64,000 nt of DNA. Source: Oscheius dolichura. Its lineage: Eukaryota; Nematoda; Chromadorea; Rhabditida; Rhabditidae. The stretch lies in NCBI GenBank assembly GCA_932521035.1, contig OW051496.1, positions 9,796,001-9,860,000 on the forward strand, written 5' to 3'. The first letter of the stretch is position 1. Every line of letters starts with the position of its first letter. Below are positions 31,462 to 42,923 of this stretch, in pieces. The notes below the pieces were generated by a model that worked only from the letters and a program-made list of their open reading frames with translations, had not been told where the DNA came from and ran no database searches. The translations under genes were made by a program, and so were the position numbers.

Positions 31462-33177
31462 ATGCGCCAAACTATTTCTCTGGCTATTTTTCTTCTTACA
31501 TTGCGAACTGCTAAATCGGTAAGCATTTCCCCTTTAAATATAAATCGCTACAAGACCAGCAGCTGAATAACTAGCCCTCTAGTCCGTTTCTATCCGGCCA
31601 TATCCCGCTCGTTTGCCCCTCCGGTTGACCCCGGTGAGGCTGTTCCAAAAACTTTGGTCATAACGCACAGTCAAGCCGTGGTCAGAATCCCTTAGTACCT
31701 TGTGATACTGGGTAGAAACCGACACCATCCCCGGCTGCCGCCGTCCTGCCCTGCTCCCCCTGCCGTAATTTTACAGGTGCAGGGGAAATTTCTCTCACTC
31801 TGACCGCCATGTTAGGGAACCAGAGAGAGAGAGAGACCACTCTCCTTCCCCTGTTGTTATCATTACAGTCAAATAGAGCGCGGTTACTTCTGCCTGGTGG
31901 GATATGTGGGTGACGAAGTCGACGTCGAGCTCCTTCAGCAGGATTTCCATGTTCGAGAGGTCCAATAATCAGAAATTTGGCGGTAAGGATTTGGACAGCT
32001 GCGCGACGGCCCAAGATTCCCGTCCCCGCAATACTTGCCTGTCTTGTCGCCCCCCGGTTTACCCCGGTGAGGCTGTTCCAAAAACTGTGGTTATCGACAC
32101 ATAGTCATGCTATGGCCGGATGCCGTTAGTACCTTGAGATACTCGGTAAAAACCAACACTGCCCTCGACGGGCGGGGTTGCCACCACCTGTTGCTGCCGA
32201 GGCCATACGCGGGATGGCGCGCTATCTCTCGCCGAGAGACCCAGAGACAGGGGGTCGCCTGAACTTGGACCGATAAACATTAGGGCCTATTTACTTGATA
32301 ACGAAGCCGTTTCAGCAATGTTACAATTCGTTTGGGAATAACAACGGCTACTATAGCGGGAACAATGATGTATCCACTTTTCAACAAGCTCAGCCGACCT
32401 ACCAGCAGGTTCCTACCCATTCACCGGCATTTAAATGGTGAGCAGCCTCTTATACATCACAAAATAAGAATTTAGGAGAAGAAGAGCGCTTAGTCGACGA
32501 GTAAAGAGGGCAAAGAGGTCGATTACTGATGAGCATGACACCTGCCCAATGGATTTCTTGAGGAATACTGTCAATGACGTAAGAAATACCATATTTTCCT
32601 GATTTTTCACTCTGAATGCTTCTGAAAAATCCGGGTTTTGGTAAAGAAAGTACTGTAGAATTTTAAGAGATCCACAATGCTTTTAAACTGGAAAAACTAC
32701 TGAAATAACCTGAAATTTACGTATTTTACGCGAGAAAACAGGAAAAATCAAGCGGAAAGTCGTTTTCTTCCAATTTTTGGTCTTGTTATTGGAAAGAACG
32801 AATATATAGTTCTTTCCAAAAAAATAAGGTTACCGTAACGGGTCCCAAAACCTTCCGCGCGGGACCTTTTGAGAAAAAGTGATCGGGATTTTCGATTTCT
32901 CTCCATTTTTCTTCGGCGTTTGGCCACAAGGTCCCGAAGAGACAAATGTACGGTAACCCTATTTTTTAGAAAGAGACTATAATAAGATCTTCAGGGAATG
33001 ATGGGCAACCCGTCGCACTCTATGAGAAAAATCTTTTCCTTCTTGACCTACATGGATAGGGAAGACCTCGGAGTCGTTTGCAGTCTCTCCCTCCTCCATA
33101 TCCAGTCCTATTCCCACAGTTACTGTTACCAGACGAACAATTCCACCGGTGAATCATGTCTCGTCTTTGGAATGTGA
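31462..33177 (+). CDS. Secreted Cys-containing protein with multibasic (propeptide-like) sites
   Basis: Exons 31462-31518, 32316-32437, 32476-32578 and 32995-33177 join in phase to 154 aa. MRQTISLAIFLLTLRTAKS is a good signal peptide. The mature part begins QCYNSFGNNNGYYSGNND, then Gln/Pro-rich sequence, then a strongly basic run WRRRRALSRRVKRAKRS with several furin-type sites, then TCPMDFLRNTVND and a C-terminal domain with Cys in VCSLSL, SYCYQTN and ESCLVFGM. After the basic run four Cys remain. The layout (signal, spacer, dibasic processing, Cys-containing end) resembles a secreted prohormone or growth-factor-like precursor, but I recognise no family. Intron 1 is 797 nt because it holds LRR-segment arm 2; intron 3 holds MITE A copy 13. 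The first exon is linked by phase and signal-peptide logic, so it is less certain than the rest. Confidence 0.6.
31575..32258 (-). repeat. Copied LRR-gene segment plus repeat D, arm 2 (in intron 1 of the secreted-protein gene)
   Basis: Mirror of arm 1: the D block CCTCACTCTGACCGCCATG lies inside, and the minus frame reads PNF, stop, LLDLSNMEILLKELDVDF. Lesions such as the TGA after PNF are shared with arm 1, so the two arms derive from one already damaged copy. Confidence 0.75.
32805..32981 (+). repeat. MITE A copy 13, in an intron of the secreted-protein gene
   Basis: TATAGTTCTTTCCAAAAAAA to TTTTTTAGAAAGAGACTATA; TA flanks on both sides. Confidence 0.85.
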
Positions 33178-33345
33178 ATATAAATATTTATTCTGGCATT
33201 TTAAAGCAAAATGGGGAATCTTGAATTATGGAGAGAAGATCAGTTCATTGAACTTACCCGAAAACTCGTCTTACTGTAACAATAAGAGAATACTGGCTGT
33301 GTTTTGCTTTTTTAACTACCCTAATGGCAAGGCAAGCGGATTATT

Positions 33346-35781
33346 TTAGAAGAGGAGGAGGGAAATGAAGAGAAGGCCGGAGGGGAGAAGGGAGCCGGTG
33401 GACATTGCCATCAGATTTATCCAACAGTCCAATTTTTGGAGAGGGACCTCCACCAGACGGGTACCAACGTAATTTAAAGGACTGGCGCGGTCACAGACGA
33501 GGGAATTCTTGTCTCGGATCTAGAAATAAGAAAAGATAAGGATACTGTAGCTCATATGGTTCTAACGGCTGAAAAGAACCGTAATCTCCCCATTTTAGGA
33601 TTTCCTGTTAGAAATTTGAATCGAAAAGGTTACTGTATTCCTAACGAGACCAGAGATTGACCTACAGAGAATCTATCGAGAGTCTACGGGTGCGGAACCA
33701 AAAAATCGACTCACCACATTGCTTCCCCGTATCCATATGACGTAATCCTTGCTCTGACAGTCACAATGAAACGGATTCCTCAAAGAGAGCGAATTTTCCT
33801 TCAAAGTAGTAGCCAAAGAGCGGAATGACGGCGTCAGGGTGAAGAATTGGTTCCGGCTTAGGTCCAAATTTGTGACTTTCGACATGCAGGTCGCGTTAAC
33901 GTGGAGAGTTTTAAGGAAGTTCTGCCGCAGATCTAACCGAGTTAGAGATGGAAAAGGACAGGGAATATCATAGGGAACGGTGGAGAGGAAGTTATAGGAC
34001 AGATCCAGGACCTAAAGAGAGAGAATTTGAAGAGAAGGGAGAGAATAATACCTGTAGATTTTCTAAATTAGCCCGTTGGAACATTCTCATCATTAGATTG
34101 AACTGGACAGTCCGATTGAGGGTTTGGGTGAAAGCACGGCGAAGATAAAGCTGGAAATCGACACTTTTTACTGTCAGGTCCTGACGCGAAAAGAGCTGGC
34201 ATTCATTTTGGACCCTTATCCTGTTTTAGGGGTCCGCCGCTCCGTTCAAATCCAGCCATATCCCGCCCGTTTGCCCCCCGGTTGTCCCCGGTGAGGCTGT
34301 TCCAAAAACTTTGGTCATAACGCACAGTCAAGCCGTGGTCAGAATCCCTTAGTACCTTGTGATACTGGGTAGAAACCGACACCATTCCCGGCTGCCGCCG
34401 TTCTGCCCTGCTCCCCCTGCCGTAATTTTACAGGTGCTGGAGAAATTTCTCTCACCCTGACCGCCTTGTTAGGGAACCAGAGTCCCTCTCCCCCCTCTCT
34501 CTCCTATCATTATAATTAAATAGAGCGTGTTTACCTCTGTCAGGTGGGGTGTGTGGGTCAGGAAGTCGACGTCGGATTCCTTCAGCACTATTTCGTTATT
34601 GGAGAGATCCAGTACCCTGAGATTTGGCAGTCCTTTTAACGCATTTGCATTTAAATTCACTATAAAATAAGCGTATTTTAAGTGTAAAAAATTGGAAACG
34701 TACCAATATAATTGGCAGAAATATTCAGCACCAAGAGACGGTTATGTGAAACCCCGCCAAAGAGAGATGTCGCCGGCAGGTCTTGGAAATTGTTCCCATG
34801 GAAGGTCACCTTCTCCAAGGATCTGTAACCCATTCCATTAATTCTCTCTCCACCTCTTCAACAGAAAAAAGCGTCCCCTTGCCTCCCCAGGGCCGTGTCA
34901 ATCTCAGTTTCCTGTCTTTAGTGGCATATCTGTTGATCAATGAATTGCTCTCGTGGGGGACGACAAGCCATCCCCGGCTGTCATGTAAGCGCCATTGGGG
35001 GTGGGAGGCCGGTGCCCTTTTGTTGGGGTGCCTCTCTAATTGCTCGAAATTAATAATCGCATGTGCCAGTCCGTACAAACACCGAGAAAAGAGGCTAATT
35101 GTCGAGGGAAAGCTGCCGTTGCAACAGCATAAGCAGAAAGTTGTCGAAAATGGCTCTGTTTTTATAGGATGTCCTGTTGGGGACCAGAAATTCTAGCGTA
35201 CAGGTCCCGAAGCGACTATATTTCTTTTCCAAAAAATATGGTTACCGTAACGGGAAAGTCCCGAAGAGACTGTACGGTAGCCCTATTTTTTGGAAAAAGA
35301 CTATACAAATTTCTAAAAGTTCGCTTTATTCCCGCAGTTTTCCATGCCCGTCTTATTTCTTGAGGCCAAGGAGAGTTCCCCGGGATAATTCCATTACAAC
35401 TCACTTATAATGGTTATTAACATTGAGGAAGATGTCAGTATCGACAAACTGAGCATTTATACACGAGAGTTCTCCCGCGTCTTCCTTACACTGACAGGCA
35501 GCGTGATCGGCCAGCGATCCTCTACAGACATACTGCGAACTGGGATCCTGAAAATCTGTGTTCCACGAATTTTTTCCCCATGTGTGAGTGGGAACCGCCG
35601 GCATACAAAATTAGATTCGGAACAAATTTACATTTTTCCTCTGGGGTTCACTAAAGAGTTCAATCGGCTCTCACCAAACTAACCTCTTGGGTATAGCGAG
35701 GTCTATCACGATCGCGTGGCGCGACAAAGCCGACGGCCCACGCCAGCCACAGTAACAAACAGCGCCGTATTATGGGAGATT
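33346..35781 (-). CDS. Secreted or membrane-anchored leucine-rich-repeat protein
   Basis: Recognised minus-strand exons: 35684-35781, 35405-35547, 34704-about 34822, 34535-34659, 34052-34180, 33715-34011 and 33346-33519. In order: a hydrophobic leader (RRCLLLWLAWAVGFVAP); an N-terminal Cys cap (VCRGSLADHAACQCKEDAGE and LSCINAQFVD); LRRs such as SLEKVTFHGNNFQDLPA, LPNLRVLDLSNNEIV, LDLSYNFLSTVP, LTRLDLRQNFLKTL and VTNLDLSRNQF; a C-terminal cap (NPFHCDCQSKDYVIWI, then SLVCDRASP, then LDCW); and a hydrophobic tail (LLPSGLLFISLLLF) right at the stop, fitting a GPI signal or a terminal membrane anchor. No TIR domain is seen. The start codon must lie in an unidentified exon above 35781, and at least one exon between 34822 and 35405 is unresolved. 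The 34535-34659 exon with its intron is the source of the copies at 30-32 kb. Confidence 0.7.
34225..34530 (-). repeat. Repeat D in an intron of the LRR gene (source copy)
   Basis: Contains GGTTGTCCCCGGTGAGGC, CTTTGGTCATAACGCACAGT and ACCTTGTGATACTGGGTAGA, then a CTGCCGTAATTTTACAGGTG block, directly next to the intact LRR exon. The same arrangement occurs in the two copied arms. Confidence 0.7.
35213..35305 (+). repeat. MITE A copy 14, internally deleted, inside the LRR gene
   Basis: Both terminal inverted repeats are present (TTCTTTTCCAAAAAATATGG and CCTATTTTTTGGAAAAAGAC), but the middle is reduced to GTCCCGAAGAGAC. Confidence 0.85.
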
Positions 35782-38700
35782 CTGTAAAGAAAACAAAACA
35801 ATTATAACAATTTAAGTGACGGAAAGTCGAAAAATAAGAGGAAGATTACTGTAAAAATGGAAAAAGGGGTTATTCTGGGATGAGGAGGACTAACGTGACA
35901 AGCTCCGTTTAGTAAGAGGCGGAGACCGCTTCCCAGCGTGATCTGGCGACGTCCAGGAGCTCATAAATATTCCACAGGGAGGGTAATTAAGTAAAACTTT
36001 TTCTGGGACTACTGTATTTTGTGGGAACTACCAATTACAGGGGTCTATTAGCTTCCAAGTGGCATACATGGGCAAATGCCCAGGCGTGTTACGTCTTCAG
36101 TATGCCGAGGGGATATGGAGCACAGATGTATAAAAATTGAGAATTGAAGAGGATTTTCATGGAGTTTTCTTTGTGAATCTTCCAGTTTTCCAGAGTTTAG
36201 ACATTTGATGCCATTGAGACATTTGATGTAACCGCGTCTTAAAACACTGGTCAACGGCCGCATTTCCCGCCGTCTAATGGCAAACACCTGGGCGATTCTA
36301 CACGGCTGGGAATTGCGGCCATTCGGACTCAACATATGGCTGTTAACGGGTCTAATTGAAGGTTTTTTGAAGAGGATATGAGTCGGCTGAAAAAGGTAGT
36401 CCTTTAAATTGGAATTGGAACATCGAGTAGCCATTGAAGGAGGCCGATATGAGGCTGTCAAGAGATCTAATCGCCGAGGGGAAGCTTCCTTCCTCCCGAG
36501 GATGGCAGGGAAGAGAAAAGCCCGGGGGTGTTCCTCTCTATCTAGGGAGGGTGGGGAGGAGAAGACGAGCCCCAGGCTGACAGAATGAATTTAGTTCACT
36601 GCTGAATGTGCGACAAACAAGTTGTTCGCTTCTCGCGCCCTCTGGGAAAATGGCTGGCTGGGCGACCCAAGTCAAGCGGAGGAGAGGGGAGGCAGCCTCC
36701 CCCTCTCCCTCTCTCTCCCCCGGGGAACAGAAAAGAGTACATGAAATTAGGTTTAGTGGTATAAGTAAGAGTAATAGATGCTTCTTTAGGCAGTCGTGCG
36801 GAAATACGGGCAGCCATCGATCGCTGCTGCTGTGGTGAGGGGGGAGGGGGAGAGGGAGACTCTTCTAGGGCCCGTTTACTTGTTAATTTGCTTGTTTTTA
36901 AAATGTCTAATTAGCTCTCCAGTTTAATAGTAATTTATATATTTTCCTTCTGTTAAACTTTCGAAGACTTCCCGGAAGGGAGGGGATTAGGTAACATTGC
37001 GACTGATTGCGCGACAGCTGCCTCAAACACGTTTTAATACTGCTTTCACACTTTAAAATCTCCTTAAGCCTATATAAATTCTCCCTAAGAAAAGGTTAAA
37101 CACCTATTTTAATCGAAAAATCCATTTTATTAGGGAGGTTTTTTGGTTTTTCGCGCGAAAAGGCGCCGGTTCCCCAGATAGCAACATATCATCGCCGAAA
37201 CCACTCGAAAAGTCCTAAGTCGGGCATTTTTTGATAAATTAGGATATTTTTGACTCTAGTCAAGGGGAAAAGACGAAGAGGAATGAGTTACAGTAAACAA
37301 AATTCGAATTTCCGGTAGCTGGATGATGTCTAGGGTGAAAAATTTGTCGCACTAGCTAAAAATAAGCCCTCAGTAAAAAAACTAGCCGGCAAAAGAGCAG
37401 CTGACCCTCTTAACTGAAGCAATAAAGAAAAAACGAACCCAGAGGAGCTGGACGGGACAGGGGATGTCCTTTGAGCAAAACTGAACGAATTGTTTAGAAA
37501 TGGCGGCTAATTTCTAGCCTGGAATTGTTTTCCTAGGGAAAAATGGCTTCCGCAGCTAGTACGAGCCACCCCCGGGGCAAAACAGGTTATTGAAGGAGGA
37601 ATGGGAGGAAATGAGCTGCCCACCGCCTCGTACAACCCTATTAACCAAATGGCCGGGCCGTTGGAGCTGCTGCTTACTCTGTATTCCCATATGACAGGAT
37701 AATATTGGCCCCCTTCTCTTGAAATTCAACACCGGCGGGAAGGAATCAACGAGTTGGAGGGAATGATACTGGAAGGGAAGGGGAGCGTCTGATCTAAGGA
37801 AATTAAAAGAGTGGCGGCCATGTTCTATGTTCTCGAGGCTCCTAGGACAAGCAGAAGAGAGAGGGCATGATGGATTTGCCCCTGAGGCGGTGTAACGCTA
37901 ATGTAGAGGATGGGGGGAGAGAGGGCCGGAGCAAGGGGACAGCGTGTCATATGGCCTACCGCTGACTGGCTGGCTGGCTGGGTGTGTGTGCTCTGTCCAT
38001 GCAAATGCAATGAAGTACTCTATTATGAGAGTGAAATGGACAACATTTTGGGAGAAAACAGGGGTGTTATTCCAAATTTTGGGGGAAGAAACTGGGGGCA
38101 GAGTTGAAAGGACGGCAAATGGACTAGCAGAGAGATGCACTCAGCGCTCATTTTGACCAATTGAGATGCCATCGGGGGCTGATGGAAAGGGGGCAGGCGG
38201 AAGAAAGCCAGCAACACATACACAGAGGGGGAAGGGAGCTCAGCTGACCTCCCGTCCCGAGAGAGAGATAATTAGCATGTGGATTAGGAACAGACCCCCT
38301 GGCGATAATTAGAGGACGTAAAGAGGATCGGAAGCGGGGGGAGAGAGCGCGAGGAACGAGAGATCCAGCTGGCAGGCTAGGGAATAAATGAAAGGTTTGG
38401 AAAAGCGGCGAAGAACGAAGAAGAAATAGCAGAAATAAACAGAAAAGAGGGGGATAACAGTCGTGTTTTAATGGAAAACACTTTGGGGGTGGAATAATCC
38501 CTTTCCGGTGATTATCTCTTGTTTGTTTCACAATTGATAGGGGTACTAGGAGTTGAACCCTCTGAATCTGGCCGGAAGCTCCTAAAAAGGACAGCAAAGC
38601 TTGTTTATAGCCCTTTTCCAAAAAATAGGGTTACGGTAACGGGTGGCAAAACCTTCCGCGCGGGACCTTTTGAGCAAAAATGATCGGGATTTCGATTTTC

Positions 38701-39374
38701 AGTCAATTTTCTTCGTCGTTTGACCAAAAGGTCCCGAAGAGACAAATGTACAGTAACCCTATTTTTTGGAAAAAGACTATATTCTGTCAGTGAAATCTTC
38801 CGGTAAATTTCTGACGACTACCGGCTATCCACTTCCTCCATGCCAAAGTTCAGTATTAAACCAGGTTTCCCCACTTTCAGTCGAAAAAAACTGGCTTGAA
38901 TAATATAATGACGATGTCTAGACGCACCTGCCGTTCTCAAAAAGCGATTCAGTTGCCGATTATTGCCATGGCAAAGTACCAACTTGAATAAATTGCCACC
39001 TTATCTTATGCCCTCCATTTTATTAATCAAGAATATCGTAAAGGGTTATTACAGTACTTTCCACTCCAGGACATGAAATTCGTTTAATATTTCCCTATTG
39101 CTAGTCATAAAGCGACGCTTTTCTTTAAATAGCCATCCAGAATTCGGTGAACGCGGTAAATGTGCTCTATTGACGTGCACTTTGTTCTTTCCCTTTTTGA
39201 CCAGCGTCTCGCTTTATTTCGAAGATTTTTCTTAGAATTGTATCGATTCTCCGGCTTCTTTTTCCAGGAAAGAAGATATTCACTTCAAGAATTCAAGATG
39301 TTAGTCCGTTTTTATCATTTTATCCGAATTTTCTCGAAAAAAAACAGGTTAACGAGAATTTTCAGACGAAAATA
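35782..39374. other. Gene-poor interval of 3.6 kb
   Basis: It probably contains the 5' exon or promoter of the LRR gene and the 5' region of the Nudix gene. Only MITE A copy 15 is recognised. Open frames (for example 36048-36461 and 38148-38621 on the minus strand) have no motif, no conserved relative in the window and unlikely composition. There are purine-rich stretches near 36470-36860 and 37860-38420 and a short CTGG tandem near 37963. Confidence 0.4.
38606..38781 (+). repeat. MITE A copy 15
   Basis: Full-length, TATAGCCCTTTTCCAAAAAA to TTTTTTGGAAAAAGACTATA. Confidence 0.9.
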
Positions 39375-40837
39375 ATGCTGATAGAAGGGAAATTGGATAA
39401 ATTCGGCGGAGTAATCGTCAACACACCCACTCTTTCGGAGGAAGTTCGCGAAGATTTTGAACATTCCCTTCGGGAATCACTTATTCACTGGAATAAGGAG
39501 AGGAAACGCGGAGTTTGGGTCAAAGTACCCCTCCAGGTTGGCTAATTCTTCTATTTTCCATTTTTCTTTCTTTTGAGGACTCAGAATATGTGCCGATTCT
39601 TGTAAAACACGGATTTGTCTACCACCATGCGCAGAAGGACTTCGTAATGATGACTAGATGGCTGCCAGAAGGAGAGCTCAACACACTGCCACTCTATGCT
39701 CATACTCATGTTGGAGTTGGGGGAATTGTGGAGGACGAACAGCAGAGGATACTGATGATGAGGGAGAAGAAGGCACAGTGAGTTTCTATTTCTAATTTTA
39801 TAGTTTTCTTCCTTCTTTCCTTTCCCATACATGAGCAAGCATCTGGGCGCGCCTGATAACTATCCTCTGCCAACCTTGTGGGGTTACCGATTTTTTTGTC
39901 GCGGTGGTTGAGATGTGTCTGGGTTTATTAGAATCGTCTTGACGTGCTCTCCAAGATGGTTTTTGAATTTTTGAAATCGACCAAGAAGTGTCCGAGATAC
40001 GGACACAAACGCCCGACACTCCCGAATACCCCCAAAAACGGGCGCGCCCGAAATTTGCCCTTTCCTGGTATGCAAATCGCCTTCTGAACGGGATTTTAAA
40101 GTTTCTGTGGGGGAATTTTAAGGTCAGAATAACCTCATTCCTATTCAAAGAGCTAAAATAAGAGGATATGACCTTCGGTAGCCAAAATGGAAGGAGAGCC
40201 CCGTCCTTAGGATGGGCTAAAACCTCTCGGACCAATAGAAAGGCTTCTTAACTTGTTCAGAACAGAATAATTTGAATTTTCAGCTTCTACACCGGTTGGA
40301 AATTCCCTGGAGGACTATCAGATCCAGGAGAACACATATTCGAGACGGCGTCTCGCGAAGTACGCGAGGAAACTGGGATCCAAGCAAATGGAGATGCTGT
40401 CATCCTCTTCAGGTACGCTTCAGTCATTTTTTTCCATTTTCTCTCCTTTTAGGCAGCAACCAACCTCCCAATTTCCGGGGATAGGTGATATTTACTTTGT
40501 TGTCTCCATGAAATTGAAGGATCCCCTGGAATCGACCATTACGATCTGTCCAAGGGAAACGGAAGACGCCCGGTGGTTTACAAAGTAGGTCCCCGAATTT
40601 TGAATATTATTTCCCATTTAGAGAAGAGATTGAACAGTTGACTGATAAAGAAATTGCCCCGTTTGTTAAGCGAATTATTCTCGAATTCAATAAATTGAAA
40701 GGAAAGCAGGTATTTTTCCATTTTAACCAAAAATGAAGAACTGGTATTTACAGGCAATGCGCCTTCATTCGATAGATTTCGCCGGGCGGAAGATGAACAT
40801 CTTTATGGCGGACGAGACCGCGGGTTCGCATCTGTGA
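39375..40837 (+). CDS. Nudix hydrolase, NUDT6-like
   Basis: Exons 39375-39536, 39578-39777, 40284-40412, 40453-40584, 40622-40709 and 40754-40837 encode 264 aa. The pre-Nudix region LDKFGGVIVNTP, RGVWVKVPLQ and VKHGFVYHHAQKDFVMMTRW, then LPLYAHTHVGVGGIV, matches the NUDT6 family (the FGF2-antisense-encoded Nudix protein). The Nudix box starts at about residue 130: GGLSDPGEHIFETAS followed by REVREETGI, which fits G-x5-E-x7-RE-V-x-EE-x-G-I exactly, so metal-dependent hydrolysis of a nucleoside-diphosphate-type substrate is plausible; the substrate is unknown. ATG 39375 is preceded by TTTTCAG, a possible trans- or cis-splice acceptor; an upstream exon cannot be excluded. Intron 2 (506 nt) contains repeat E copy 5. 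Confidence 0.85.
39826..40060 (-). repeat. Repeat E copy 5, in an intron of the Nudix gene
   Basis: Ends with CCAAAAACGGGCGCGCCCG; contains TTAGAATCGTCTTGACGTGC and GAGATACGGACACAAACGCC. Confidence 0.85.
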
Positions 40838-40999
40838 TATTCTTATATTTCTATATTATACAGTATGTTTTAAATGATCAACTTTAAAATAAGAGTAATA
40901 TAAAGAATTCTAATATGTGAAAGCTGCTCTACGGTCAATCGATTTTAACCGAGCATCCTATTTCGTTATTTAAAAACAGAGAACACATTTCGGGCCTGC

Positions 41000-41089
41000 T
41001 GGTTCTTTTTCAAAAAATATGGTTACCGTAACGGTCAAAAGGTCCCGTGCAGAAGGTTTTGCGACTCGTTACGGCAACCCTATTTTTGT
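41000..41089. repeat. MITE A copy 16, internally deleted
   Basis: Keeps the TATGGTTACCGTAACGG end and the TCGTTACGGCAACCCTATTT end with most of the middle lost; directly upstream of an F-box-family fragment. Confidence 0.8.
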
Positions 41090-41100
41090 ATGTATGTCCA

Positions 41101-41333
41101 TTTTAAAACGTTTTATTTCTGCTTTATTGCCGCTGGACCAACTTCGTTGCTTAAATTTTGCAGTTCTCCTTGAACCACCGATGGCACTCCCTTCCATGAA
41201 CGAGCTGCAAAATGTATTCAGAGAGTATTATCCAACCCTAACCCCAGAATCATACCATAATAATTTCCAGAAGAATTTCCATCTTGACCTTATAGAATTC
41301 TTATGTATTGTCCTTATGTATTGTCACCTTTAG
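41101..41333 (+). pseudogene. F-box-like family fragment (last exon only)
   Basis: The open frame reads LLPLDQLRCLNFAVLLEPP and LPSMNELQNVFREYYPTLTP, which follows the exon 5 pattern of the family (LPxLxxFxF, then a FxPxL motif). No exons 1-4 precede it; MITE A copy 16 is directly upstream. The reading frame ends in an atypical hydrophobic run. Likely an orphan 3' exon. Confidence 0.5.
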
Positions 41334-41570
41334 TGAAGATAGTGTCAAGATTAACATTGATCGAGAGTAACCATATAAAACAAAAACTAATAAACTGATA
41401 TGCACTGCCCAGTTTTGATCAGTATTCACGGCTCCATCGGAACAATCGTAAAACTTTTCCACAGATGAAGGCAGCATGGTTCCGCATTATGAGACTGCTG
41501 TATTCCTCCTATCGGCACTGCGCTGCATCCCGTCTTTATTCTGAGCTTGCTAGCTGTCGCCTTCGTCAGA

Positions 41571-42923
41571 ATGCCCGCCTTTCCTTTTACTTACCTCCCT
41601 ATTCATCTTCTAGAAAGAATTACTATAAAGGTATTTCCCTCTGCTTTCTAATCCAGAAATGATTCCAGCTGGAGTGGAAGTCTTATTTCCGTCTGCAACA
41701 GACGTGTAAAGAACTGGAGGAGATGATTCGGACAAATAGAAATATCAAAGGAATTACCATTGGCTCTCAGGACTGCCAGCGTCAACCGGGGAGAATGTCC
41801 TTCTACCGTTATGTACCCTACGATGAAGAAGATTTTATCGCAATTGATGGAATTATTGGTGTTCGCTTTGAAACTCTGCTAATTCAGGGTATTTCTGACT
41901 TTTCAGCCAGACAAGATTCTTTAGAAACGGAAAACGACTTACACTTTCTTGAGCAAATGAGAAGCAGGCGCATTACCTGCTCAGCACTAACGTTTGATGA
42001 AGACCGAAGCGCCAGAAAGTGGACAGAGCAACAACTCGTACATATGTTAAACATTCTCAAGCCGAAAAGGATGGAAAACTTCGTCATGGGACCCAATTGC
42101 TTTAAAGCTCTTTTTCATTCAAATCAACTTGTAAGTAAAACCAACCAGTACCTCAAAACAGGCAGAGGGAACCGGGAAATCAGGACACCATCCCATTTTC
42201 CTGGTCCTGGTTTTTCCTACGTTTCCTAAAACTTTCTCCCTATCCTAAAAAGGAGCTAATGGCGAAAAGCAGGGTCAGCCCTCGATAGTCCAATTCCCTG
42301 CACCCGTAAAGTCTCGGCAAGATAACGGTATAACGGCGCCACAGCTTTGTAACAATTTTGAATAAAGGTGATCCTCCTGCCGAGATTTTACGGGTGCAGA
42401 GGATCGGACTATCGAGGACCGAGCCAACTGTTCTTCTACGGCTAGCATAATATTCTAAAACTCTGGATTGTAATTTCAGGAAGATGTAGTGGTCAATGTT
42501 GATTTGCATTCCATCACGGATGATCCATATTATTTGGTAGAGAAGCTTGCATCAAGGTTTCCTAAAGTATTAATACGATTGGATCTATTGGAGCTGACAC
42601 AAGAGGAGTTCTACGACCTATTTAAAGGAATTCTGCAGGTGAAAGTCGCAAACATATGATATCTCATGTTCTATTTCCAGTTCCTGCATACTGGTCATCT
42701 TCTTCATCTTCAAATCTTAAACTTCCAGCTTCGTTTTAACGAACTAGTTCTGCTTCCTTCTACTGATGAAATCCATGGTGTATTCAGTTATTTTAATCCG
42801 ATTGTAGAGGAAAGGCTTGCTGATAAGTCAATAAGCGTAGTATGTCAACTTGGTCGTAGGGATTCGTTGTGTACAGTGACTATACACAGATCGATAGCGA
42901 GTATAGAGTTCAATCGAGAGTGA
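41571..42923 (+). CDS. F-box-like family protein 4
   Basis: Exons 41571-41630, 41669-42130, 42480-42638 and 42681-42923 give 307 aa. N-terminus MPAFPFTYLPIHLLERITIK, then LEWKSYFRLQQTCKELEEM: the F-box-like signature. Here exons 2 and 3 of the family are fused: where the others have an intron, the sequence reads straight through (IQGISDFSARQDSLETENDL), so this member lost that intron. The exon 3 signature is diverged (QLVHMLNILKPKRM, NCFKALFHSNQL). The last two exons are typical. Intron 2 contains MITE B copy 6. An upstream in-frame-looking ORF from 41465 is in a different frame and was not used. Confidence 0.7.
42272..42425. repeat. MITE B copy 6, in an intron of F-box-like gene 4
   Basis: CCCTGCACCCGTAAAGTCTC and GAGATTTTACGGGTGCAGAG arms, with CCTCGATAGTC and GACTATCGAGG ends. 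Confidence 0.85.

Noticed and set aside
31580-31605. Fifth MITE C copy
   Set aside because: Only AGTCCGTTTCTA resembles the end; the following bases belong to repeat D as at 34235.
36048-36461. 137-codon minus-strand frame upstream of the LRR gene
   Set aside because: No motif, no splice partner, no paralog; mixed composition typical of chance ORFs.
38148-38621. 157-codon minus-strand frame rich in Leu, Pro and Ser
   Set aside because: Antisense to a purine-rich tract; low-complexity hydrophobic run without a signal-peptide or membrane-protein layout.
41465-41662. Upstream ATG frame before F-box-like gene 4 (MKAAWFRIMRLL...)
   Set aside because: It runs in a different frame from the F-box exon; ATG 41571 gives the 60-nt exon 1 found in the plus-strand paralogs.
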